Below are positions 16,274-22,678 of a DNA stretch of 36,177 nt, in pieces. This stretch comes from Gammaproteobacteria bacterium UBA7803 (GTDB lineage: Bacteria; Pseudomonadota; Gammaproteobacteria; Pseudomonadales; Azotimanducaceae), in contig DLCH01000035.1 in the NCBI GenBank assembly GCA_002480525.1, forward strand, positions 1 through 36,177, read 5' to 3'. The notes under the pieces were generated by a model, which worked only from the letters and a program-made list of their open reading frames with translations, was not told the DNA's origin and made no database searches. Position numbers and translations under genes: made by a program. Position 1 is the first letter of the stretch; each line of letters begins with the position of its first letter.

Positions 16274-17020
16274 TCAACCCATGTACAGGCCGCCGTTGAC
16301 CTGAATCGTCTCCCCGGTGATGTATCCCGCGCCCTCGCCCGCCAGGAACGCGACGGCGTTGGCGATGTCGTCCGGCGCACCCATGCGCCCCAGCGGAACC
16401 CGCTCCAGCATCGCCTCGACCTGGGACTCCGTGAGCTCGGCTGTCATGTCCGTCTCGATGAACCCGGGCGCCACTGCGTTCACCGTGATACCCCGGCTCG
16501 CGACCTCGTGGGCCAGCGAGCGGGTGAAACCTTCGATGCCGGCCTTGCTGGCGACGTAGTTGCTCTGCCCGGGGTTGCCCATGCGGGCCACGACCGAACT
16601 CAGATTGATGATCCGCCCCCACCGCGCCTTCATCATCGCACGCAGCGCCGGTTTGATCACCCGATAGAGCGAGCCGAGGTTCGTGTCGACCACGGTCTGC
16701 CACTCCTCGGCCTTCATGCGCATGAGCAGATTGTCCCGGGTCACCCCGGCGTTGTTGACGATGATCAGCGGCGGGCCGACGTCGTCCGCCATCCCGGCGA
16801 AGGCGGCCTCGACCGACGACTCGTCCTCCACCCGCATGACCAGCCCCCGGCCGTTGCCGCCGAGATGACCGCCGATCGCCTCGGCGCCGGCCTCCGACGT
16901 GGCCGTGCCGACCACGTAGCATCCATCCCGGGCCAGGCGTTCCGCGATGGCGCGGCCGATGCCGCGGGAGGCCCCGGTGACCAGGGCGACCCGGCGGGTC
17001 TGCGTGCTGCCGTCACTCAT
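16274..17020 (-). CDS. fabG: 3-oxoacyl-ACP reductase
   Basis: A 248-residue short-chain dehydrogenase that reduces 3-oxoacyl-ACP with NADPH. The cofactor loop is TGASRGIG (residues 15-22), followed by NNAG (89-92). The catalytic residues are N114, S142, Y155 and K159 (SNYVASK). The C-terminal ITGETIQVNGGLYM is typical of FabG rather than of generic SDRs. It starts 4 bp after fabD ends, so the two are co-translated. Confidence 0.97.
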   Translation of the reverse strand: MSDGSTQTRRVALVTGASRGIGRAIAERLARDGCYVVGTATSEAGAEAIGGHLGGNGRGLVMRVEDESSVEAAFAGMADDVGPPLIIVNNAGVTRDNLLMRMKAEEWQTVVDTNLGSLYRVIKPALRAMMKARWGRIINLSSVVARMGNPGQSNYVASKAGIEGFTRSLAHEVASRGITVNAVAPGFIETDMTAELTESQVEAMLERVPLGRMGAPDDIANAVAFLAGEGAGYITGETIQVNGGLYMG

Positions 17021-17024
17021 ACCG

Positions 17025-17948
17025 TCACTCCCCCTGCAGCGCCGAACGAAGCCCGTCGAGGGTACCGAGCGCCGCCGTGTCGAGCGACTTGTCTATGCGC
17101 TTGATCAGCCCCCCGAGTACCCGTCCGGGCCCGCATTCGACCATGCGGGTGACGCCCTGATCGGCCATCGCGCGAACGCAGGCGGTCCACAGCACGGGAC
17201 TCGAGATCTGCTCGAGGAGCTTGCGGCGCAGCGCATCCACGTCGCCGGCGACCGCCGCGTCGACGTTCTGAACCACGGGAATCGACGGCAGCTGCAGCGG
17301 CGCGCCGTCGAGGTCGGCGGCGAACGCCTCCTGGGCCGGACGCATCAGCGCGCAATGAAACGGACCGCTCACCGGGAGCATGGCCGCGCGCCGCGCGCCG
17401 AGTTCCCGACACCGCGCAGCGGCGGCTTCCACGGCCGCCGCGGTGCCGGCGATGGCCACCTGCCCCGGGGCGTTGTAGTTGGCGGCGGAGACCACGCCGT
17501 CGACACCGGCGCAGGCGGCCTCGACCTGCTCGTCGTCGAGGCCGAGGATGGCGGCCATGGCGCCTTCGCCCTGGGGCACGGCCTCCTGCATGAGCTGGCC
17601 GCGCCGATGAACGAGGCGCACCGCGTCAGCGAATGGCAGCGCGCCCGCGCACACCAGCGCCGAATACTCGCCGAGGCTGTGTCCGGCTACCGCCGTCGGC
17701 GTGGCGCCGCCTTCGGCCTGCCAGATCGCCCACAGGGCAACGCTCGCCGTGAGGATCGCCGGCTGGGTGATCTCGGTACGGATCAGCTCGTCGTCGGGGC
17801 CCTCCGTGACGATGCGCCACAGCGGCCGCGATATCGCCTCGCCTGCCTCCTCGAAATGCTGCTGGACCTGGGGAAACTCCCCCGCCACGTCGGCGAGCAT
17901 GCCGACGGCCTGGGACCCCTGGCCGGGGAAGACGAAGCCGAGCGACAT
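17025..17948 (-). CDS. fabD: Malonyl-CoA:ACP transacylase
   Basis: A 307-residue transacylase that loads malonate onto ACP. The start is the ATG at 17948 (MSLGFVFPGQGSQ) with a perfect AGGAGG 5 bases upstream; the longer frame only reads through the 14-bp repeat. The nucleophile is S91 in GHSLGEY and its histidine partner is H198 in VSGPFHCALM. The E. coli protein has 309 residues. The gene follows plsX with a 162-bp gap; in E. coli fabH occupies that position. Confidence 0.96.
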   Translation of the reverse strand: MSLGFVFPGQGSQAVGMLADVAGEFPQVQQHFEEAGEAISRPLWRIVTEGPDDELIRTEITQPAILTASVALWAIWQAEGGATPTAVAGHSLGEYSALVCAGALPFADAVRLVHRRGQLMQEAVPQGEGAMAAILGLDDEQVEAACAGVDGVVSAANYNAPGQVAIAGTAAAVEAAAARCRELGARRAAMLPVSGPFHCALMRPAQEAFAADLDGAPLQLPSIPVVQNVDAAVAGDVDALRRKLLEQISSPVLWTACVRAMADQGVTRMVECGPGRVLGGLIKRIDKSLDTAALGTLDGLRSALQGE

Positions 17949-17957
17949 CGGCACCTC

Positions 17958-18041
17958 CTGTTCGTTGCGTACTGTTCTTTGCGTGCTGTTCTTTGCGCGC
18001 TGTTCTTTGCGCGCTATTCTTTGCGTGCTGTTCGCTGCGCA
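17958..18041. repeat. Six-copy 14-bp tandem repeat upstream of fabD
   Basis: Six contiguous 14-bp units of the form CTGTTCTTTGCGCG run from 17958 to 18041. The inner copies are nearly identical; the outer copies and the fifth have 1-3 changes. The array begins 10 bases upstream of the fabD start, right beside its ribosome binding site, in the plsX-fabD gap. The unit is not a multiple of three and I see no protein made from it. On the transcribed minus strand it reads as purine-rich GCGCAAAGAACAG units that would form the leader of fabD. Confidence 0.9.
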
Positions 18042-18110
18042 GTTGCTGCGGGTGACGCGGCAGGCGCCGATCCCCCAGAGCGGCCGATGCACCCGGTGTG
18101 CCGCAGGCGG

Positions 18111-19124
18111 CTACTCTTCAGGCGCCCCCGACGCCAGCGCGGCCTCGAGCCGCTCGTGAACCCGTCCGGTCACCTCCAGCGCGGCCTGGGCAATGGCGCT
18201 GCCGAAGCCCTCCTGATCCGCCGAGCCGTGGCTCTTGACCACGACGCCGGACAGGCCCACGAAGCTCGCGCCATTATAACGCTGCGGATTCAGATCGTGG
18301 CGCAACCGCTGCAGCTTGCCCCGGGCCAGCGACATGCCGGCCCGTTCCAGCGGGTTGAGCGCGTCGAACCAGCCGCGCAGCAGGTGCCCGGCCATGCGGG
18401 CGGCGCCTTCGATGGACTTCAGCGCGATGTTGCCGGCGAATCCGTCGGCGACCACCACGTCCGCGCGGCCGTCGAACAGCACGTTGCCCTCGATGAAGCC
18501 GATGTAGTCGACGGCCGGGTCCGCCGACATCAGCGCCGCGGCCTGGTTCTGCAGCTCCGGCCCCTTGCCGGACTCGGTGCCGATGTTGAGCAGTCCGGTC
18601 CGCGGCGCCGCCACGCCGCCCGCATGTCTCGCCAGCAGGGTGCCCATCAGTGCGAACTGATGGAGCTGAACCGGCGTGCAGGCGAGATTCGCCCCGAGGT
18701 CCAGCATCCAGAACGGGCCCTCGACCCCGGCCAGCGCCTTGCAGATCGCCGGCCGCTCGACGCCGGGCACCATGTCGAGCACGAGGCGCGACAGGGCCAT
18801 CAGCGCGGCGGTGTCCCCGGCGCTGACCACGGCGTCGGCACGGCCCTCGCCGAGCAGCAGCAGCGCGCGCCGCATCGACGAGTCCGGACGGCGTCGCAGC
18901 ACGTCACTCAGCGAATCGTCGGGAGACAGGCGCTCTGCCGCATGCACGACTTCGATGCCGTGGGCATGGGCCGGCAGCAGCGGACGTATGGCGGACTCGT
19001 CGCCGACGAGCAACAGATGCGCGCACTGAGCCTCCCGGGAGAGGGCGACGGCGGCGGGAACGGTGACGGAAGGGCCGCCGTCTCCGCCCATCGCGTCGAC
19101 GGCGATCCGGGGGAGCGGCGGCAT
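18111..19124 (-). CDS. plsX: Phosphate acyltransferase PlsX
   Basis: A 337-residue protein that converts acyl-ACP and phosphate to acyl-phosphate for phospholipid synthesis, acting at the membrane surface. Diagnostic segments are IAVDAMGGDGGP at the N-terminus, ADAVVSAGDTAALMALS, MLDLGANLACTPVQLHQFA, LLNIGTESGKGPELQ, GFIEGNVLFDGRADVVVADGFAGNIALK and the C-terminal YNGASFVGLSGVVVKSHGSAD. It follows rpmF by 52 bp. Confidence 0.97.
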   Translation of the reverse strand: MPPLPRIAVDAMGGDGGPSVTVPAAVALSREAQCAHLLLVGDESAIRPLLPAHAHGIEVVHAAERLSPDDSLSDVLRRRPDSSMRRALLLLGEGRADAVVSAGDTAALMALSRLVLDMVPGVERPAICKALAGVEGPFWMLDLGANLACTPVQLHQFALMGTLLARHAGGVAAPRTGLLNIGTESGKGPELQNQAAALMSADPAVDYIGFIEGNVLFDGRADVVVADGFAGNIALKSIEGAARMAGHLLRGWFDALNPLERAGMSLARGKLQRLRHDLNPQRYNGASFVGLSGVVVKSHGSADQEGFGSAIAQAALEVTGRVHERLEAALASGAPEE

Positions 19125-19176
19125 CAGGACTATCTTGCGCCGGAGCGGTCAGGCGCCGGCACGGGCGCCGGAGCCA

Positions 19177-19353
19177 TCACTCGGCGCTTTCGACGACTTT
19201 CTTGCCGCGGTAGTAGCCATCCGCGCTGACGTGGTGCCGGCGGTGGGTCTCACCGGTGGTCGGCTCGATGGACAGGGCCGGGCCCCGGATCGCATCGTGG
19301 GAACGGCGCATGTCGCGCCGCGAGCGGGATTTCTTGTTCTGCTGAACTGCCAT
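19177..19353 (-). CDS. rpmF: 50S ribosomal protein L32
   Basis: A 58-residue basic protein starting MAVQQNKKSRSRRDMRRSHD and ending GYYRGKKVVESAE. The KKSRSRRDMRRSHDA and THRRHHVSADGYYRGKKV blocks are the L32 signature. It lacks the two CxxC pairs of zinc-binding L32 forms, as is usual in gammaproteobacteria. It lies between the YceD-like gene and plsX, the classic location. Confidence 0.97.
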   Translation of the reverse strand: MAVQQNKKSRSRRDMRRSHDAIRGPALSIEPTTGETHRRHHVSADGYYRGKKVVESAE

Positions 19354-19460
19354 GTCGAAACTCCATCAATCTGCTGCGCTGCCGACCGTCGTCGACAATC
19401 CTCTGTTCTGCTTCCATCCGTTCTGCTGCGACCGGCCGCTGGCCCTGCCGCCCTGCCGGG

Positions 19461-19970
19461 TTACCGCTTGAGCTGTGACAACACGTCGAACGGGTTGTCA
19501 CGAGCCTCGTCGACCGGCGCCTCGCCGGCCGGGAAGGACAGCGCCGGCGCATTCGGGCACGGTTCCTCCGAGCACAGTCGCTCGGGCACGGCGAGCAGCA
19601 GCTCGTCCTCGATCACGTCGGCAATCGACACGGACTCCGATTCCGCCACCAGCACGTCGGCCTGTTCCGCCAGCTCGCTGGCCACGGTGCCATCCCGCAC
19701 GATGCACAGCCGGAACGTCAGCCGGACCGGCCAGTCTCCGGCCGCCAGACAGCGCTGGCAGGTCGGCCGCAGGATCGACGTCAGCGTTCCCTGAACCCAG
19801 GGGCGGCCGGTGTCGTCCTTGGAGAACACCATGTCCACGGACAGGGTGCCCACGCCTGGCGCCAGCTCCGTCAGGCGGCGCAATTCGCTCGCCGGCAACT
19901 CACGGACGACCCGGGCTTCCTGCCTCGCCAGTTCCAGGTAAGGCAGACGCTCGTCGGGGTGGGTATCCAT
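19461..19970 (-). CDS. yceD: YceD/DUF177 family protein
   Basis: A 169-residue protein of the DUF177 family, regularly encoded just before rpmF; in plants and E. coli relatives are linked to 23S rRNA accumulation. The conserved central motif is LTSILRPTCQRCLAAGDWPVRLTFRL (CxxC pair), followed by an acidic stretch and IADVIEDELLLAVPERLC. The C-terminal NPFDVLSQLK is typical. The ATG at 19970 is chosen because it gives the usual N-terminus length; a GTG 21 codons upstream (20033) is possible but would overlap the promoter. The start lies only a few bases downstream of the predicted transcription start. Confidence 0.9.
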   Translation of the reverse strand: MDTHPDERLPYLELARQEARVVRELPASELRRLTELAPGVGTLSVDMVFSKDDTGRPWVQGTLTSILRPTCQRCLAAGDWPVRLTFRLCIVRDGTVASELAEQADVLVAESESVSIADVIEDELLLAVPERLCSEEPCPNAPALSFPAGEAPVDEARDNPFDVLSQLKR

Positions 19971-19979
19971 CGCGGCGCC

Positions 19980-20008
19980 ATCATAGGTACCGACCCCGCG
20001 GCTGTAAA
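19980..20008 (-). promoter_or_regulatory. Sigma-70-like promoter for yceD-rpmF-plsX-fab operon
   Basis: On the minus strand TTTACA (20003-20008) and TATGAT (19980-19985) are 17 bp apart, matching the consensus at 5 of 6 and 5 of 6 positions. Transcription would begin near 19973, about 3 bases before the yceD ATG at 19970. It is the best candidate promoter for the whole downstream cluster. Confidence 0.7.
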
Positions 20009-20080
20009 GCGGAATCTGTGCCGCAAACGGCACGTAAACGATTAGAATCCCTCGAAATTTCTGGTATCGAGAGGTAGCCG

Positions 20081-20659
20081 TTGAGCGGACTCATTCTGGC
20101 CTCGTCGTCGCGCTACCGGGCCGGGCTGCTGCAGCGCCTCGGACTGGACTTCGACCAGGTGTCGCCGGACGTCGACGAAACTCCCCGGGCCGGCGAGTCG
20201 CCCGAGGACCTGGTGCGACGGCTGGCGGCCGACAAGGCCCGCGCCGTCGCCGCACGGCATCCGGGCCGCGTCGTGATCGGCTCCGACCAGATTGCCGTGG
20301 CCGGCGGCGAGGTGCTCGGCAAGCCCGGCGACCGGCCCCGGGCCGTCGATCAGCTCACCCGGCTGTCCGGGCAGACCGTCACCTTTCTCACCGGACTCTG
20401 CGTGGTCGATGCCGCCGGCGGCGAGCAGCTCGAGCAGGTGTCCACCCAGGTCGTGTTCCGCACCCTGACCGCCGGGGAGATCGAGGACTACGTCGACCGC
20501 GAGCGCCCCTTCGACTGCGCCGGCTCCTTCAAGTCCGAGGCCCTCGGCATCGCGCTGTTCGAGGCCGTGCGCTCCGACGATCCCACCGCTCTGATCGGGC
20601 TGCCGCTCATCGCCCTGTGCGGCATGCTGGGCAGGGCCGGAATCCGGGTTCTGGCCTGA
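20081..20659 (+). CDS. yceF: Maf-like nucleotide pyrophosphatase, YceF type (7-methyl-GTP pyrophosphatase)
   Basis: A 192-residue Maf/HAM1 family protein that hydrolyses modified nucleoside triphosphates to monophosphates and pyrophosphate. The N-terminal LILASSSRYRAGLLQRLGL, the VIGSDQIAV catalytic aspartate motif and GEVLGKPG are family marks. GSFKSEALGIALFE is the form seen in the YceF subgroup, which prefers m7GTP, rather than in the dTTP/UTP-type YhdE. The start is TTG at 20081 with GAGAGG 6 bases upstream. It is divergent from yceD, as in E. coli. Confidence 0.93.
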   Translation: MSGLILASSSRYRAGLLQRLGLDFDQVSPDVDETPRAGESPEDLVRRLAADKARAVAARHPGRVVIGSDQIAVAGGEVLGKPGDRPRAVDQLTRLSGQTVTFLTGLCVVDAAGGEQLEQVSTQVVFRTLTAGEIEDYVDRERPFDCAGSFKSEALGIALFEAVRSDDPTALIGLPLIALCGMLGRAGIRVLA

Positions 20660-20678
20660 CCGCCGCCGGCCATTCCCC

Positions 20679-21668
20679 TCAGCCGCCGCCGAGGGCCTCG
20701 AACGCCGCCGTCAGCGCCGCCGGCAGCGGCGCCTCGAACCGCCGACGCCGGCCGTCCAGCACCAGCGATATCGACGCCGCGTGCAGGCACAGCCGGTGCA
20801 CGCCCGCCTCCCGGGCGCCGGCGAGCTGGGCGGGCGTGCTGTACTTCTCGTCGCCGACCACCGGATGGCCGCTGGCCGCGGCGTGCACCCGGATCTGGTG
20901 GGTCCGGCCGGTGTGCAGCCGCGCCGTCAGCAGGCTGGCGCCCGGCGCCGACGCCTGGATTTCGATGTCGGTGCGGCTCGGCTTGCCGTCCGCGGCGACC
21001 CGCACCCGGCGTTCGCCCTCCGCCGTCAGATATCGGGCCAGCGGCAGCTGCACGGTGCGGATCCGGCGGGGCCAGGCGCCGTGCACCACCACCGTGTAGA
21101 CCTTGCCCACAGACCGGTCCCGCAGCGCCTGGTGCAGCGCCGCCAGGGTGCGGCGGCGCTTGGCCACCAGCAGGCAGCCCGAGGTGTCCCGGTCCAGCCG
21201 GTGAGCGAGCTCCAGGGTGCCCTCCGGACGCAGCCGGCGCAGCGCCTCGATCACCCCGTAGCCGATGCCGCTGCCGCCGTGCACGGCCAGGCCCGAGGGC
21301 TTGTCGAGCACCAGCAGATCCTCGTCCTCGAACAGAATGGCCCGTTCCAGGGCATCGAGCACGCCCTGCCCCACCGGCAGCGGGCCGGCTGCCGGGTCCG
21401 CCCCGGCCCGACGAACCGGCGGAATCCGGATGGTGTCGCCGGGCTCGAGGCGGTGAGTGGGTTTGACGCGTCCGCCGTTCACCCGTACCTCGCCCTTGCG
21501 CAGCATCCGGTAGATGCGGCTCCGCGGCAGCCCTTTCAGCTCGCGCATCAGAAAGTTGTCGATGCGCTGGGGCGCGTCGTCCGCGGCGACCGTCAGATGG
21601 CGGACGGCTTCCTCACCGGCCACGGGCGCCCCCAGGGCGGGAAACCCCGCCGGCGGCGCGGTGGGCAC
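20679..21668 (-). CDS. rluC: 23S rRNA pseudouridine synthase RluC
   Basis: A 329-residue RluA-family synthase with an N-terminal S4 domain (DAPQRIDNFLMRELKGLPRSRIYRMLRKGEVRVNGGRVKP) and a catalytic domain with D159 in HRLDRDTSG. The S4 block is nearly that of E. coli RluC, which modifies U955, U2504 and U2580 of 23S rRNA. GRTHQIRVH near residue 260 is the other diagnostic motif. The GTG at 21668 is taken; another GTG at 21623 gives an N-terminus nearer the E. coli length. It is divergent from rne, the arrangement known from enterics and Pseudomonas. Confidence 0.93.
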   Translation of the reverse strand: MPTAPPAGFPALGAPVAGEEAVRHLTVAADDAPQRIDNFLMRELKGLPRSRIYRMLRKGEVRVNGGRVKPTHRLEPGDTIRIPPVRRAGADPAAGPLPVGQGVLDALERAILFEDEDLLVLDKPSGLAVHGGSGIGYGVIEALRRLRPEGTLELAHRLDRDTSGCLLVAKRRRTLAALHQALRDRSVGKVYTVVVHGAWPRRIRTVQLPLARYLTAEGERRVRVAADGKPSRTDIEIQASAPGASLLTARLHTGRTHQIRVHAAASGHPVVGDEKYSTPAQLAGAREAGVHRLCLHAASISLVLDGRRRRFEAPLPAALTAAFEALGGG

Positions 21669-21706
21669 CGCTCGCGGACCTGGCCGTAGCGGATCTTTTT
21701 AGAGGT

Positions 21707-21735
21707 TTGAAGCACTTACTGGACACTGCTACTAT
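21707..21735 (+). promoter_or_regulatory. Sigma-70-like promoter for rne
   Basis: TTGAAG (21707-21712) and TACTAT (21730-21735) are separated by exactly 17 bp. Transcription would begin near 21742, about 937 bases upstream of the rne ATG. It stands just beyond the divergent rluC start. I found no equally good pair nearer to rne. Confidence 0.65.
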
Positions 21736-21822
21736 TCGCCCGCCTTTCTGAGTCTTCCAGACCGAGTTAGGTCCGTTGCCGGTCGCAGGTCGAGGGACTT
21801 GCGGCCGGACAAGCAATCCAAC

Positions 21823-21857
21823 GTCACGCAGTCGGACCGACTGCGCGACTTTGTGAC
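21823..21857 (+). ncRNA. hp2-like RNase E autoregulatory stem-loop
   Basis: GTCA (21823-21826) pairs with TGAC (21854-21857), and directly inside CGCAGTCG (21827-21834) pairs with CGACTGCG (21838-21845) around a GAC loop. The 8 bases CGACTTTG on the 3' side form a one-sided internal loop. A stem with an asymmetric internal loop in the rne leader is the architecture of the E. coli hp2 element that RNase E binds for feedback control. Position and shape fit; a match to the Rfam rne5 model has not been tested. Confidence 0.6.
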
Positions 21858-22347
21858 TGGGACGCGCCCGAAACATGTGCGGGCGCTTCAGTTGAGCCAA
21901 CGGTAAGGCGAATTGCATCGAGTTGCCATCGCACCGCCACACGCGGCCCCGCCGGTTCCGACCGACGGGTCCGGGCCGGACCCGGGCGAGCGCACTCGAC
22001 GAGGCAGACGCAAAGCACGCTGCTGCCCGCGGTTTTTTCGGCGGGCGCAAGCCGTCGCCGCCGGTGCTCCGCTCATCGGAGACCGGCACGGACGGAATCG
22101 ACATCAGGACGAGAAGGGATATCGCGGCGTTCCGCAGCGGCCGATGGGTACAGACCACCCCGCCACAGCGCGAACCAACGGCGTGTGCGCCGAAGACGCG
22201 CGCGAGCGCCGCGACCATCGAACGCTGAACCATCAGCGCTAGACGATAGAAGACGCGAGACAATGGCACAGTGGCGGATCGACGACAGCTCGACCCCCGG
22301 CCCCTCCGGCACCGCCGAAGGCCGGGCCGGGCTGCCGCCCGCCACGG

Positions 22348-22485
22348 CAACCCGCTTCGAAGGGACCGTCCGCCACGCGGCGGTCGCGAAGCGGGCATTC
22401 AGGCAACGGCGAACATGAGTTCCGGGCAGACGACGCAACCCGCTTCGAGCAGCCGCCGGCCACAACGGCCGGAGCTGCGCGCGGG
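22348..22485 (+). repeat. Duplicated hairpin in the rne leader
   Basis: The 13-mer CAACCCGCTTCGA occurs at 22348-22360 and 22436-22448, and each copy opens a strong hairpin. The first pairs CCCGCTTCG (22351-22359) with CGAAGCGGG (22387-22395), with an inner CCGCC/GGCGG stem. The second pairs CCCGC (22439-22443) with GCGGG (22481-22485), then GCAGC/GCTGC and CCGGCC/GGCCGG around ACAAC. The right arms differ in sequence, so the stems were kept while bases changed. Confidence 0.65.
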
Positions 22486-22678
22486 CACACGAACACCTGC
22501 CCGCTGACGTCGGGGCGCCAGCGCCCTGACCTGCAGCCGCTTCCTGACCGCCACCGGTGCTGCCGACGCCGGACCTCGCGCCATCCCTTCCCTGCCGGTG
22601 ATCGAATCCGCCCCTGCCCGCACGAGCCTTGCCGTTTACCGGACGCCGAGGGCGTCCTCATTGAAGGATTCGATAACC

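Larger units (their letters stand above)
21742..22678 (+). promoter_or_regulatory. Long structured rne 5' untranslated leader
   Basis: About 937 bases lie between the predicted start of transcription and the rne ATG, against 361 in E. coli. Hairpins I can trace: 21823-21857 (hp2-like), 21864-21886 (GCGCCCG stem with 9-nt loop), 22025-22046 (GCCCGC stem with a GG-T6-CG loop), 22351-22395, 22439-22485, and 22641-22657 (GGACGCC-GAG-GGCGTCC) just before the GAAGGA ribosome binding site. No open frame in it has both a ribosome binding site and family resemblance. Known rne leaders let RNase E cut and destabilise its own mRNA. Confidence 0.6.

Noticed and set aside
17949..18092. N-terminal extension of FabD through the 14-bp repeats
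   Set aside because: FabD family proteins start MxxxFVFPGQGSQ, and a perfect AGGAGG precedes the ATG at 17948.
22025..22046. Intrinsic terminator in the rne leader
   Set aside because: The six T residues are in the loop and not after the stem, so it does not have terminator layout; kept as a leader hairpin.
22263..22418. Possible leader peptide in the rne leader (ATG at 22263)
   Set aside because: No ribosome binding site precedes it, and the frame mostly reads through the two hairpin arms; not supported as a gene.
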